In this document: positions 16,359 to 26,240 of the stretch, in pieces
How positions within the stretch are numbered: position 1 is the stretch's first letter
Layout: each line of letters begins with the position of its first letter
Assembly (NCBI RefSeq): GCF_900626145.1
Contig: NZ_LR130816.1
Location: 86,103 to 150,102, forward strand
Length of the DNA stretch: 64,000 bases
Direction: 5' to 3'
Source: Intestinimonas timonensis
GTDB lineage: Bacteria > Bacillota > Clostridia > Oscillospirales > Oscillospiraceae
Notes under the pieces: generated by a model
Databases searched by the model: none
What the model was told of the DNA's origin: nothing
The model's input: only the letters and a program-made list of their open reading frames with translations
Translations under genes and position numbers: made by a program

Positions 16359-17429
16359 TTATTGGTGGTCGGAAAGACCCGAAAAGTGCTCATCTACAAT
16401 TGCATTTAGCTGTGCGGCAATTTCTGAAAAGTCACGATTTAAATTAAGGGTTCGGACACTAATTTTATTTCCGCTCATTTGATAGCTGTTATCTGGCTGG
16501 ATCTCCTCGTCCGTTGCCGCATATAAAAGCATCCCGGAAACAGTGTGAGGCTGAACACCAAACTCCATATCCTTATTTTTGACATAAGTAAATATCTGGT
16601 ACAGATTACTGGAGTGGATTTTGTGGATGTCGTACTGCTTCTGCGTTGTATGTGTGTAATATTTGGCATCGATAATAAGCACTTCGCTACCTCTAGTGAG
16701 TATGATATCACTTTGCATTATCGGTAACATTGGCCCTACTCCATCATCTAAGGCCCAAGGAATCTGCGAGGCGGTTGCTGTTACCCATGGACACTCTTTG
16801 GCATAGTATTCAAGAATAAACTTCTCATATAAACGGTTCATACGTTGTTCGTCAACAAAAGAAGCCAGCTTAAATTCTCCAGAGTCCGTTGTTAGCAGCA
16901 TCCCGTCAAGAATGAGTTGACACAGACTGATAAGCATACGGTAGGTGCTGTTATTTCTTTGAAAGCGAATTGCAGCCCAGCGGATTGCAGTAGGATCAAT
17001 GGTGTCAACATTGGAGAAGAATGACATTTCTTTTTTTAAGTCATTCTTGTGTTCCTGATCGACCCTAGCATGTCGCAGTAGAAGCATGACAGTAGTTTTG
17101 AGAATTTGATTGAAAAGATTATTTTCAGAAAGCTCGTCATACTCACAGGTTAATACCTGCTTTCTGGAAAGCCTGTTCCGAATAGTCCCCGGCATATCAA
17201 TTTTGCCACGCACAACGGTAATGTCATCCTTGCGGTTTAGGTACTCTCGATACAGGCCCTGCTTCAACTGTTTGCCGATGCCTTTTGCTAAGATAGAAGC
17301 AAAGAGATTATGTATGTTTTCGAATTCTTCGGTAGCAACATCCTCATAACCGCCTTGGTTCAGCGTCGTGAAGGCATATGAAAGCATATAGTATATGTTT
17401 TTTATGAAGATGCTTTTGTCTTTAATCAT
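16359..17429 (-). CDS. mcrC: McrC-like nuclease subunit of a type IV restriction system
   Basis: The 356-residue nuclease partner of McrB. It is recruited to the McrB ring and cuts DNA carrying modified cytosine. The N-terminal half contains NIYYMLSYAF and RGKIDMPGTIRNR, typical of McrC. The C-terminal PD-(D/E)xK nuclease core is visible as MQSDIILTRG followed by VLIIDAKYY near residues 240-255. The start at 17429 forms an ATGA overlap with the mcrB stop; an upstream ATG at 17459 would extend into mcrB. The two are clearly co-translated. Confidence 0.88.
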   Translation of the reverse strand: MIKDKSIFIKNIYYMLSYAFTTLNQGGYEDVATEEFENIHNLFASILAKGIGKQLKQGLYREYLNRKDDITVVRGKIDMPGTIRNRLSRKQVLTCEYDELSENNLFNQILKTTVMLLLRHARVDQEHKNDLKKEMSFFSNVDTIDPTAIRWAAIRFQRNNSTYRMLISLCQLILDGMLLTTDSGEFKLASFVDEQRMNRLYEKFILEYYAKECPWVTATASQIPWALDDGVGPMLPIMQSDIILTRGSEVLIIDAKYYTHTTQKQYDIHKIHSSNLYQIFTYVKNKDMEFGVQPHTVSGMLLYAATDEEIQPDNSYQMSGNKISVRTLNLNRDFSEIAAQLNAIVDEHFSGLSDHQ

Positions 17430-19822
17430 TGAAATACACCTTGTAAAATGTTCTCCCACCGCTGGAGTTTGTTGGCATCATCAAACCAATATTCACTAAG
17501 CATTGGAAGAATATCATAGTCAACAATGGAATGCAGCCATTCTTCTGTACAGACATCCCTGCCACAGAAATAGCTGTGGCCAATGCAGAAGCCTTTCCCC
17601 AGCGACTTATCGAGAGATATCTCTCGATTCAAATCCTTCACTTTGGAAATGAGTTCATTCAGGGTTTCATTGTTCAAGCTATTCTGGTAATGGGTGAAGC
17701 CCTCAGAGTCAAAGCCAGGCTCAACTTCAAAGAAGCTAAAACGGCGACGAAGCGCATAGTCAATCATGGCAAGGCTACGGTCTGCCGTGTTCATCATGCC
17801 GATAATGTAGAGGTTCTTTGGTACTGAGAACGAAAGCCCGTTGTAGGCCAGAGTAGCTTTTGTTCCTCTATAGTCTTTTTCTATCAGCATCAAAAGTTCG
17901 CCGAAGATCTTACTCATATTGCCACGGTTGATCTCATCGATGATAAAGAAAAATTCTTGATCAGGCTGGTTTGCTGCCTTCTGGCAGAAACGATAGAAAA
18001 TCCCGTACTTCAACTCAAAGCCATTTTCACTTGGTTTATAGCCCATCATGAAATCTTCGTAGGAATAGTTTTGATGGAACTGCACGAACTCAATTCGACT
18101 ATCGTCTTTTTCTCCCATCATGGACCACGCCAGACGCCTCGCTGCAAATGTCTTACCAACACCGGGAGCACCCTGTAGGATGATATTCTTCTTGTTGCGG
18201 AGAACGGCTACAAGTCTCTCATAGCGTTTTTCGGTCATATAAACCTCATTAAGGAAGTCATCCTTCGTATATGTATCAATAGAATCTTCGGCAACCACAG
18301 GATTTTCGTCTCGGATCATATCGAGAATGAAATCATACTCGCCTCTGGTAAGTTTAAATAGGCTGCCCTGCGGATTCTGAAAATACTCCATACGCTCCAG
18401 TTCCGGGCATTCTTTTAGTGTAGCATAGTCAATAGGTGAAGTCAGTCCCTCAACTTTCTCGAAGAACAACTTCTCGCCATCCTGTTCTGCGCTGATACGA
18501 CCGATCGCAACAATCTGCTTTACCGGATTGGATTCATACCCTATGATCATATCACCGGCTTTTGCGTCAAGGAAGTTCTGGAAGATGCGTCGTTTATTTC
18601 CGTTTTCATTATAGAGTGTATAGGATTGAACGTCACCAACGGCAATGTCGGAGAAGCTCCATATCTTCGGATTTGCATTTAGCCACCAATATCTGTGATC
18701 AGCCTCTCCGGAAGCTGTAGCCACATACAATTCAACTTCGCTTAAATCGACTTTATCAAGGGCGGTAGAAAGTTCGTCCCTCAGTTTCCAAACAAAGCTA
18801 CCATCTTCATCTTTCCCAGCATCGCGGCCCGTATAGAGGATGGTCCACCACTGTGTAGAGCCATCTTCTCGTGTGGCTGGAGTGATACCTGTAGACTCAC
18901 AAACTCTTTTGGCCAGTGCAACAGAACCAGAGTTATAAAAGTTTGGTGTCTCACCGTATTTAACCGCCAGCTGAGTACATGATGCCACGCCGCCGTAATC
19001 TTTCATGCGCCTCATAATTTCAAGCGCACTGACTGTAAAGATAGTCCTGTCCTTCAGCAACTTGTCCCAATCGTCGACAGAAAGGCCGGGGTCATAATCA
19101 ACACCATACCAGCCTGTGGTGGTGTCAACTACTGCATCTTTCTTAGAATAATACCTGCTAATGTAGAAGCCGACATCAATAGTTAACGTTTTCAACTCAG
19201 GATCAGAATAGCAGGCGTCCGTTAGCTGTGATTGGAAGATGTTTACTAACTCTGTATCCAATTTCAAATACTCGCTGATCTCATCGTATAGCTTCAGAAA
19301 ATTGCGAATATTGTCAGCGTAGGCACCTTTCTTGAAGCGGTAATCCGCCTCAAGCTCACTGGCAACTGCCTTTACCTCACTCAATTTGAAAATATAATAC
19401 TTATCCGGATACCGGAGCCAGAGATAAGTACTGATGGCGTTTTCGTATTGATAATGCTGCCCTGCGCCATTTCCGTACTTCTCCAGTAATATAGAGGATT
19501 GATTTTTGAAATCCAGAACACGAGATACTACATCATTGCTCTCATCAAAGAGTGCAATAAACATAGCACGAACTTCCTCTGGGGCAACTTTTGCAAAGCC
19601 TTGAATCATTTTTGCCGGGAAGTTATTCATTGACGCTAAGAGATTGCATGTCTTGGAAAGAGAGCGAGTGAGCATATCAGCAAAGTCTTTTGCATTGATA
19701 TCCCAATTGTCCTGAAAGCACTTAACTGCTTCCCATTTGTATTTTTCGTTTGGCCACTGCTCAGACACAAAGACCTTTTTGTACTGTACAAGGACCTCTT
19801 TTAACCGAAATATATCAAACAT
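17426..19822 (-). CDS. mcrB: McrB-like AAA+ GTPase with internal EVE domain
   Basis: A 798-residue restriction motor. The C-terminal third is the McrB AAA+ domain, with Walker A QGAPGVGKT near residue 550, Walker B FFFIIDEINRG and the family motif GMMNTADRS used for GTP. The middle third resembles an EVE/YTH-type base reader (YWWLNANPKIWSF, AGDMIIGYESNP, VAIGRI, GSLFKLT). EVE domains recognise modified bases, so this domain probably selects the target DNA. The N-terminal 330 residues are unassigned. It starts 16 bases after the hsdR stop with a GGGGGGAG ribosome site, so both restriction systems appear to share one transcript. Confidence 0.9.
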   Translation of the reverse strand: MFDIFRLKEVLVQYKKVFVSEQWPNEKYKWEAVKCFQDNWDINAKDFADMLTRSLSKTCNLLASMNNFPAKMIQGFAKVAPEEVRAMFIALFDESNDVVSRVLDFKNQSSILLEKYGNGAGQHYQYENAISTYLWLRYPDKYYIFKLSEVKAVASELEADYRFKKGAYADNIRNFLKLYDEISEYLKLDTELVNIFQSQLTDACYSDPELKTLTIDVGFYISRYYSKKDAVVDTTTGWYGVDYDPGLSVDDWDKLLKDRTIFTVSALEIMRRMKDYGGVASCTQLAVKYGETPNFYNSGSVALAKRVCESTGITPATREDGSTQWWTILYTGRDAGKDEDGSFVWKLRDELSTALDKVDLSEVELYVATASGEADHRYWWLNANPKIWSFSDIAVGDVQSYTLYNENGNKRRIFQNFLDAKAGDMIIGYESNPVKQIVAIGRISAEQDGEKLFFEKVEGLTSPIDYATLKECPELERMEYFQNPQGSLFKLTRGEYDFILDMIRDENPVVAEDSIDTYTKDDFLNEVYMTEKRYERLVAVLRNKKNIILQGAPGVGKTFAARRLAWSMMGEKDDSRIEFVQFHQNYSYEDFMMGYKPSENGFELKYGIFYRFCQKAANQPDQEFFFIIDEINRGNMSKIFGELLMLIEKDYRGTKATLAYNGLSFSVPKNLYIIGMMNTADRSLAMIDYALRRRFSFFEVEPGFDSEGFTHYQNSLNNETLNELISKVKDLNREISLDKSLGKGFCIGHSYFCGRDVCTEEWLHSIVDYDILPMLSEYWFDDANKLQRWENILQGVFQ

Positions 19823-19838
19823 AAGCTCCCCCCTTTAT

Positions 19839-22808
19839 TTAGTTGGCATTTCGTAGACTTCTGTAAATTTCGTCGGAAAAGATACCAAGCACCTGTCGCT
19901 TCATTTCATCGTTGGAGAGCAACAAAGAGAAGAAGTCCTGATTCTGGGAAAGCCCCTCAATCAGTGCATCATCGATATCGTCAAAGTAAGAAAACTCGAA
20001 GTCTTTCTGGGTGTTGTTCTTCGCACTCGTCTTCAGCTTGTCCGATTTCATCAAAATATCACGGATCTGGAGCATTGCCTTAACCACAACATCGTTGTCA
20101 TAGGATTTTCCTGTGCGACTGTTGATCTCGTCAATAATTTCGGACAGCCGTTGTTCCTTATCCTCGGTAAGGCCAAAGTGTTCTGCTGTCGGCAGTTTCA
20201 CAACCGGTTTTGCCACAAGATTCGGAGAGATGTGTTCTTCTCCTTTTTTCTGCACAAAGTTAGATGCCTGAATTTTCCCGTCCAGGTTAAATCCAGCGCC
20301 TGGATGCTTGATGTTGATATATGCAAGAAGATAAGCGATAAAATTATACTTTTTATGCAAGTCATGATCCTCAAAGCAGGACACTTGCAAGAGAAATTCA
20401 TAGTATCGGACAAAACTACGCATATCAGCGACGGCCTGACGTTGCTCTTCATACTCATAATGATCGAGAAGCTTCTTGCTCTTCTGCAAGAAGAAAGTCA
20501 ACCGCTGTTTTTGCTTGCTGGTTATCTTTTCGGAGTACAGGATCTCGTTTGCACTGTCGATATCAGCAGGATCAAACAGCGCATAGGCGTCAATCTTAGC
20601 CTCCAAATCATAAATTGCACTGGGGGTCACGGAGTTGGACAGGAGCGTGGTCGTGTAATACGGCGCAGACGCAGCCTTCATATCTTCGTAGCTGTTCACG
20701 AAATCCAAGACAAAAGTCTTTTTATCATACGGCGGGCAGATACGGTTTAAACGGGAAAGCGTTTGGACCGCATTCACACCCCGCAACTTTTTTAGCACAT
20801 ACATGGCGCAGAGCTTCGGCTGGTCAAATCCTGTCTGATATTTATTGGCAACCAGCAAGACCTGATAGGCATCCGTGTCAAATTCTTTGGGAAGCTGATC
20901 TTCTGGGAAGCCATTCAGGGACGCTTCTGTGTATTCGGTCTCATCATCTGGCAGCTTCACTTTGCCGGAGAACGCCACTAGGGCGTGAATACCCTCATAT
21001 CCTTTTTTCGTGATGTAGTCCTCAAATGCCTGACGATACTTCACAGCAGCTTGGCGAGAGGCTGTGATAACCATTGCCTTGGCCTGTCCGCCCAGCTCAT
21101 GCATGACTGTGGTGCGGAAATGCTCAACAATGACCTCGATACGCTGGGCAATGTTGGTCTCATGCAATTCCACAAAACGGGCAATCTGGCGCTTGGCGGC
21201 GTTGGTCTTACAACGAGGATCGTCTTCAATCTCTTTGTTGATCTGGTAGAAGGTTGAGTATTCCGTGTAGTTCTGTAATACATCCAGAATGAAGCCTTCC
21301 TCAATGGCCTGCTTCATAGAGTAAACATGGAATGCCTCGCGCTGACCTTTGGTATTTAGGCGGCCAAACAGTTGAATGGTAGTGGGCTTCGGTGTGGCGG
21401 TAAAAGCAAACATAGAAACATTGGCTTGCTTGCCGTTGCGCTTGATTTCATCGGAGATCATATCTTCCACGTCTGCATCTATCTGCTCACCGGAGCCAAG
21501 GGACATGGTCACTGCTGCCATGTCTTTGCCAGCAGTGGAAGAATGGGCTTCATCAATAATCACAGCAAACCGCTTATTTTTCAGGTCCTTTACACTATCC
21601 ACGATATAGGGGAACTTTTGAATGGTAGTTGCAATAATTTTGGTATTGCCATTCAATGCAATCGCCAGATCAGCCGAGTTACACTTATCGTCCATCACGC
21701 GGATGAGACCGGCCTTGTGCTCCATGCCCATGATGGCTTTCTGCAGCTGGCGATCCACCACCACGCGGTCGGTCACAATGATGATATTGTCAAAGATGAT
21801 TTTGTTGTCAGCGTCATGCAATGAACTCAAACGATGAGCCAGCCACGCAATAGAGTTTGTTTTTCCCGAACCGGCGCTGTGCTGGATCAGGTAATTCTGT
21901 GCGGTACGGTTCACACGGACATCGACGAGAATTTTACGAATGACATCCAGCTGATGGTAGCGGGGAAAAATGAGATTTTCAGTCCGTTTCACCTTGCCGG
22001 TCTGGTCATCGACTTTCTCCTTCACCTCAACAAAAATGAACTTGCTGATCAGATCCAGGATGGTATCCTTTGTCAGAATGTCCTCCCACATATAGTATAC
22101 GCTGTATTTATCCTCAAAAGTAGGATTCCCTGCACCGGCTGTCACCCCCTCGCCGTTGCCCATGTTAAAGGGCAGAAAGAAGGTGGCATCCCCGGCCAAT
22201 TTGGTGGTCATATAAACTTCTTCCAGGTCCATGGCAAAGTTTACAAGGCAGCCCGCCTTGAAGAGAAACAGACGGGTCTTGGGATTGCGCTCAGTCCGGT
22301 ACTGGTAAATGGCGTCCTGGTAAGACTGTCCGGCGGTGTTGCACTTCAATTCAAAGGAGATGATGGCAAGGCCGTTCAGAAAAATCACCACATCGATGCG
22401 CTCTTTATCGCTGGCCCAGACCTCCTCCATGACAGAAAAGACATTTTGGCCGTATTTGCGAGTCAGTTCCGGGTTGAAGGTGGTGGCGGGCTTTGTGTAC
22501 ATCAGTTCCAACTTTTGATTGGAGATCTCAATACCGTGCTTCAGCACCTCAATCAGGCTGCCACGGGCTTTGGTGGTCTCTGCGTTGATAAAGCTGACGA
22601 TGGTATCCTCCAGATCGTCCTTGTAGATTTTCCGCAGGTAGTCCATTGTGTCCGGCTGGGTATCGTTCAGGAATTTGAATAGCATTTCCCGGTCAACGGC
22701 GAACCGGCGGTCAAAGTTGGCGGCCTTGCGGATGACATAACCATTGTCCTGAGAGAGCCGTTCCAGGAGGAACTTTTGAAAGTCTTTTTCGGATAAAACG
22801 TTCGTCAT
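19839..22808 (-). CDS. hsdR: Type I restriction enzyme, R (endonuclease/translocase) subunit
   Basis: The 989-residue motor and nuclease subunit of a type I restriction system. It translocates unmodified DNA and cuts at a distance. The N-terminal nuclease core is visible as RIDVVIFLNGLAIISFELK near residues 137-155. The SF2 helicase part has the P-loop HSAGSGKTNS near residue 312, DEAH (AVIIDEAHSS) near 412 and VANKYQTGFDQP in the late motifs. A long helical C-terminus should dock on the HsdM/HsdS complex. The length is normal and no disruption is seen. It overlaps hsdS by 4 bases (ATGA). Confidence 0.95.
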   Translation of the reverse strand: MTNVLSEKDFQKFLLERLSQDNGYVIRKAANFDRRFAVDREMLFKFLNDTQPDTMDYLRKIYKDDLEDTIVSFINAETTKARGSLIEVLKHGIEISNQKLELMYTKPATTFNPELTRKYGQNVFSVMEEVWASDKERIDVVIFLNGLAIISFELKCNTAGQSYQDAIYQYRTERNPKTRLFLFKAGCLVNFAMDLEEVYMTTKLAGDATFFLPFNMGNGEGVTAGAGNPTFEDKYSVYYMWEDILTKDTILDLISKFIFVEVKEKVDDQTGKVKRTENLIFPRYHQLDVIRKILVDVRVNRTAQNYLIQHSAGSGKTNSIAWLAHRLSSLHDADNKIIFDNIIIVTDRVVVDRQLQKAIMGMEHKAGLIRVMDDKCNSADLAIALNGNTKIIATTIQKFPYIVDSVKDLKNKRFAVIIDEAHSSTAGKDMAAVTMSLGSGEQIDADVEDMISDEIKRNGKQANVSMFAFTATPKPTTIQLFGRLNTKGQREAFHVYSMKQAIEEGFILDVLQNYTEYSTFYQINKEIEDDPRCKTNAAKRQIARFVELHETNIAQRIEVIVEHFRTTVMHELGGQAKAMVITASRQAAVKYRQAFEDYITKKGYEGIHALVAFSGKVKLPDDETEYTEASLNGFPEDQLPKEFDTDAYQVLLVANKYQTGFDQPKLCAMYVLKKLRGVNAVQTLSRLNRICPPYDKKTFVLDFVNSYEDMKAASAPYYTTTLLSNSVTPSAIYDLEAKIDAYALFDPADIDSANEILYSEKITSKQKQRLTFFLQKSKKLLDHYEYEEQRQAVADMRSFVRYYEFLLQVSCFEDHDLHKKYNFIAYLLAYINIKHPGAGFNLDGKIQASNFVQKKGEEHISPNLVAKPVVKLPTAEHFGLTEDKEQRLSEIIDEINSRTGKSYDNDVVVKAMLQIRDILMKSDKLKTSAKNNTQKDFEFSYFDDIDDALIEGLSQNQDFFSLLLSNDEMKRQVLGIFSDEIYRSLRNAN

Positions 22809-24064
22809 TGCACAGGCACCTCCTTTTTCCCAGTCACATACTCGTAGATAAGCGATTTTTTGTAAGCTTCCAAAACAGTTAGCTGTTCTTTTTTCTGATC
22901 GCTGATACTGTCAATTTGTGAGCATTTCATGTCTAAATAAGACGCGATATCTTCCTGCTCAGACAGCGGGGGCTCATAAAGCGGAACCTGCGCAAAGTTT
23001 GAAAATCTCAAATCCTGTCCGTCTCTAATGAAATTACAAGTACCCTGTAACGCATTTATGTACGACGAGGACTTAAACAACCATTTGTAAAAACGTGGAC
23101 AGATTGGTTTATTTGCCTTCAAAACGACATAATGCCATGTGATACATCCTGTAGTCTCACTCATCTCAAGGCCACCTTGAAAACTGCGTAGACTGATGAC
23201 AAAATCGTATGGTTCAACATGCTTCCAGTTCTCTAACCCCTGATTGGCAAAAACAATTTTAGAATTTTCACGTTCCATGTACTCTTGCTGAGTAACAATG
23301 CCATGCTTCTGACTAGCTGTGAGCTGCTGGTCACCTTCACATTTTCTCTTATCTGAATTATGAAACAGATACTTTGAAGGGATTACTTTCCAGTGCACTG
23401 GCATTTGTTCTATCCATGAAATCTGGTGGCATGCCATCTCCACATCAGGGTTCAGCCCCTTAGTAACTGCCTCAGTAATAATAGAGCGTTTATATTGCTC
23501 CAATGTGTCGATTTGGGTCTTGATATCTGCAATGAGGGAATCAATTTCGGCGCATTTGGCATCCAAAAAATCAGCAATATTCTGCTGCTCAAATAAATCA
23601 GGAATCAGATATTCGATTTCACGTAGCTTTTTCCAATTTGTATCGCAAGTTCTTACTCTTATACCGGTAGATAAAGATAGAAACAACCCACAGTAAGCCA
23701 TAGAACGCATTAAATACATTAGGTATTTTTTACATTGGGTGGTATTTAAAACATTAAGTACTGGAGTTGCTTTGCCTCTGGAATCAGATATTCCAATGGC
23801 ACCAGCGAAGCCATCCATTCCGTGTATAATAAGGTCACCTACATCAATGCCTTGATAACCTGTTTCAGTCAAAGAGACAGTAAAACCATCCTCCCTTCGA
23901 TTGGAACGCAGCGTAACTTCACCATTTCGAAAACAAGTAATAACCTCGTCTGTCTCCTTCGGCGGTTTATTAAGTAATGAGATAAAATATTTTCCTTTAT
24001 TAATTCGCCAAGTGCTGGGGATTTGTCCGACCCACTCAATCCCGCTATCCTTCATCGCTCTCAT
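22805..24064 (-). CDS. hsdS: Type I restriction enzyme, S (specificity) subunit
   Basis: The 419-residue specificity subunit, which sets the DNA target for both methylation and cleavage. Two target-recognition domains are visible. The first starts at SGIEWVGQIPSTW and the second at ISWIEQMPVHWKVIPS near residue 215. Each is followed by a conserved helical spacer, LDAKCAEIDSLIADIKTQI and LDMKCSQIDSISDQKKEQL, which together form the coiled coil of HsdS. It starts 12 bases after hsdM and overlaps hsdR. There is one copy only, with no second hsdS or inversion repeats that would indicate phase variation. Confidence 0.93.
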   Translation of the reverse strand: MRAMKDSGIEWVGQIPSTWRINKGKYFISLLNKPPKETDEVITCFRNGEVTLRSNRREDGFTVSLTETGYQGIDVGDLIIHGMDGFAGAIGISDSRGKATPVLNVLNTTQCKKYLMYLMRSMAYCGLFLSLSTGIRVRTCDTNWKKLREIEYLIPDLFEQQNIADFLDAKCAEIDSLIADIKTQIDTLEQYKRSIITEAVTKGLNPDVEMACHQISWIEQMPVHWKVIPSKYLFHNSDKRKCEGDQQLTASQKHGIVTQQEYMERENSKIVFANQGLENWKHVEPYDFVISLRSFQGGLEMSETTGCITWHYVVLKANKPICPRFYKWLFKSSSYINALQGTCNFIRDGQDLRFSNFAQVPLYEPPLSEQEDIASYLDMKCSQIDSISDQKKEQLTVLEAYKKSLIYEYVTGKKEVPVQ

Positions 24065-24076
24065 ACCATCACCGCC

Positions 24077-26167
24077 TCACTTGAACAGTTTCTTCACACG
24101 CTCCGATACCGAAAGCTCCAGTTCCATAAACTTTGCTTCCAGCTCTTCGCTTGGCATCGGCTGCTGATACTTATAGAAATAGCGGGTAAAGGGAATCTCC
24201 GCACCGGTTTTCACAACAGGCTTCTTAGCCCCCAGATTCTCCTCAAAGAACCACTGTGCATCCGGAATATGGGGTAGCACCTCGCGGGCCATGTAGTCCT
24301 CAATGCTCTCGTCCCACTTTACGATCTCGGTGTCCTTGGTTTCCTTGTCGTAGAGCACATTACCCTTACGGTCACGCTGAATTTCAGCGGACTTATCCAT
24401 AGTGGAAAGGCCGTCGGCGATCTTCTCCAGCAGTTTCTTATCTGCAGTCACATTTGCTAGCACCTTGGCAAGCACCGGCATGAATGCCGCAGGAGAAAGA
24501 TAAACCTGAGCAGATATCGCATCACTCAGGGTGGCGACAATGGTTTCATAGACCGGCTGGTTGTTCTGATAAGCCTCCAGCTTTTTCCGCTCTTTCCCGG
24601 TAAGTTCCTCGGCGTTTTCCAGTTCATCTACCTTTGCCTGGTCATACAGAGAGGACAAAGAACCCTTGGAGAGCATGGCCTCAATGCGTTCGGCGGTAAT
24701 GGCATAGCTGCGCTGGAGCGGCTGCATCACCACATACTCCCGGTAGATAAACTCCTGGTTGGGATAGATCTTGCAGTATTCGTTTTCGGAAAAGTCGGCA
24801 TACATCTTTGTGATGGCCGTACGATCTTCAGGTGTAATCTCATTTTTCTTATCGCCCAGGGCTTTCCGCAACTTCTTGAAGAAACTGGACGCATCGATCA
24901 GTTGAATTTTCCCTTTACGCTCCGGACGCTTATTTTTGGAAAGTACCCATATATAGGTAGCAATACCCGTGTTGTAGAAAAGGTCTACAGGAAGTGCGAT
25001 GATTGCTTCGATCAAGTCGTTTTCCAACATCCAGCGGCGGATCTGGCTCTCACCGGAAGCTGTGCCGCCGGAAAACAGCGGGCTGCCGTTTTCGATAATG
25101 GCAGCACGGCCAAAGTTGTCATCCATTTTGTCGATTGCTGATTGCAGGAACAGCATCTGCATATCGCCGGAACCGGGCAGTCCAGCACCCCAGCGGCCGT
25201 CAAAGCCCTTCTTGTATTCTTCCTGAACAGCAGTCTCTACACCTTCCGCCGCATCCTTGCCGCCCCAAGGAGTGCCAAAGGGAGGATTTTCAATCACGAA
25301 CCGCATCTTGGTGCCCTCAAAGCGGTCGGCCTTCATGGTGTCCTGATAGCAGATGTTTTCTGCATTCTGGCCTTTGATCAACATTTCCGCCAGGCAGATG
25401 GCGTAAGATTCGGGGTTAATCTCCTGACCAAAAAGTCGTACATCGGCGGTAGGATTATACCTCTTGATAAAATTGTAGCTGGTGGAAAGCATGCCGCCCG
25501 TTCCACAGGCCTGATCCAATACAGTGATGACCTTGCCGTCATCAAAAATATCATCGCAACCTTCCGCCAACAGGATATTGACCATAAGTTTGATAATGTC
25601 TCTGCCGGTATAGTGATCGCCAGCTTCTGCATTTTCTGAGAACTTTCGGATTAACTCCTCAAAAATGTAGCCCATCTTCACATTATCAATGGTACGAGGA
25701 TTCAGATCCAGCTCGGAGAACGCCTTGACCACAGAGAGCAGGCGGTTGTTTTTATCCATCTTATCGATTTGCTTATCAAAGTCCAGGCTACGGATGATGT
25801 CCTGGATGTTTGCAGAAAAGCCTTGGATATAAGCCTTGAAGTTAGCCGCCAGGTGGTCAGAGTCGTTGACCAATTCCGCCAAGTCATACTCACTGGTGTT
25901 GTAGAACTGGAAACCGGACAGGCGATACATCGCCTTTGCCGGATAGTTCGGATTTGCCTTGAACATTTCCACGACCTTAGCCTTGGTGGGTGCCAAAGCA
26001 CACTCAAAGCGACGGATGATGACCATCGGAATGATGACATCCTTATACTTATCGCTCTGGTATGTACCACGCAGTTTATTTGCGATGGACCAAATGAAGT
26101 TTACTTCAGTAGAAACATCAATGGGCGAGTCATCCCACATTGCATCAATGATATGTTTGTCTGCCAT
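24077..26167 (-). CDS. hsdM: Type I restriction enzyme, M (N6-adenine methyltransferase) subunit
   Basis: The methyltransferase subunit, which modifies host DNA with SAM and forms the core of the restriction complex. The N-terminal HsdM domain is followed by the SAM motif VLDQACGTGGML near residue 223 and the catalytic NPPFGTPWGG near residue 298. I chose the ATG at 26167, which gives a protein of 696 residues beginning MADKHI and has GAGG 8 bases upstream; an ATG at 26188 adds 7 residues without a good site. A TATAAT-like box (26217-26222, minus strand) in the 73-base gap from the preceding gene might give hsdMSR its own promoter. Confidence 0.94.
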   Translation of the reverse strand: MADKHIIDAMWDDSPIDVSTEVNFIWSIANKLRGTYQSDKYKDVIIPMVIIRRFECALAPTKAKVVEMFKANPNYPAKAMYRLSGFQFYNTSEYDLAELVNDSDHLAANFKAYIQGFSANIQDIIRSLDFDKQIDKMDKNNRLLSVVKAFSELDLNPRTIDNVKMGYIFEELIRKFSENAEAGDHYTGRDIIKLMVNILLAEGCDDIFDDGKVITVLDQACGTGGMLSTSYNFIKRYNPTADVRLFGQEINPESYAICLAEMLIKGQNAENICYQDTMKADRFEGTKMRFVIENPPFGTPWGGKDAAEGVETAVQEEYKKGFDGRWGAGLPGSGDMQMLFLQSAIDKMDDNFGRAAIIENGSPLFSGGTASGESQIRRWMLENDLIEAIIALPVDLFYNTGIATYIWVLSKNKRPERKGKIQLIDASSFFKKLRKALGDKKNEITPEDRTAITKMYADFSENEYCKIYPNQEFIYREYVVMQPLQRSYAITAERIEAMLSKGSLSSLYDQAKVDELENAEELTGKERKKLEAYQNNQPVYETIVATLSDAISAQVYLSPAAFMPVLAKVLANVTADKKLLEKIADGLSTMDKSAEIQRDRKGNVLYDKETKDTEIVKWDESIEDYMAREVLPHIPDAQWFFEENLGAKKPVVKTGAEIPFTRYFYKYQQPMPSEELEAKFMELELSVSERVKKLFK

Positions 26168-26240
26168 TCCACGTACCTCGTTTTTCATTATAGTAGTACC
26201 ATGCTACCTCTACTACATTATAATTCTTGCTGTCCTATAA

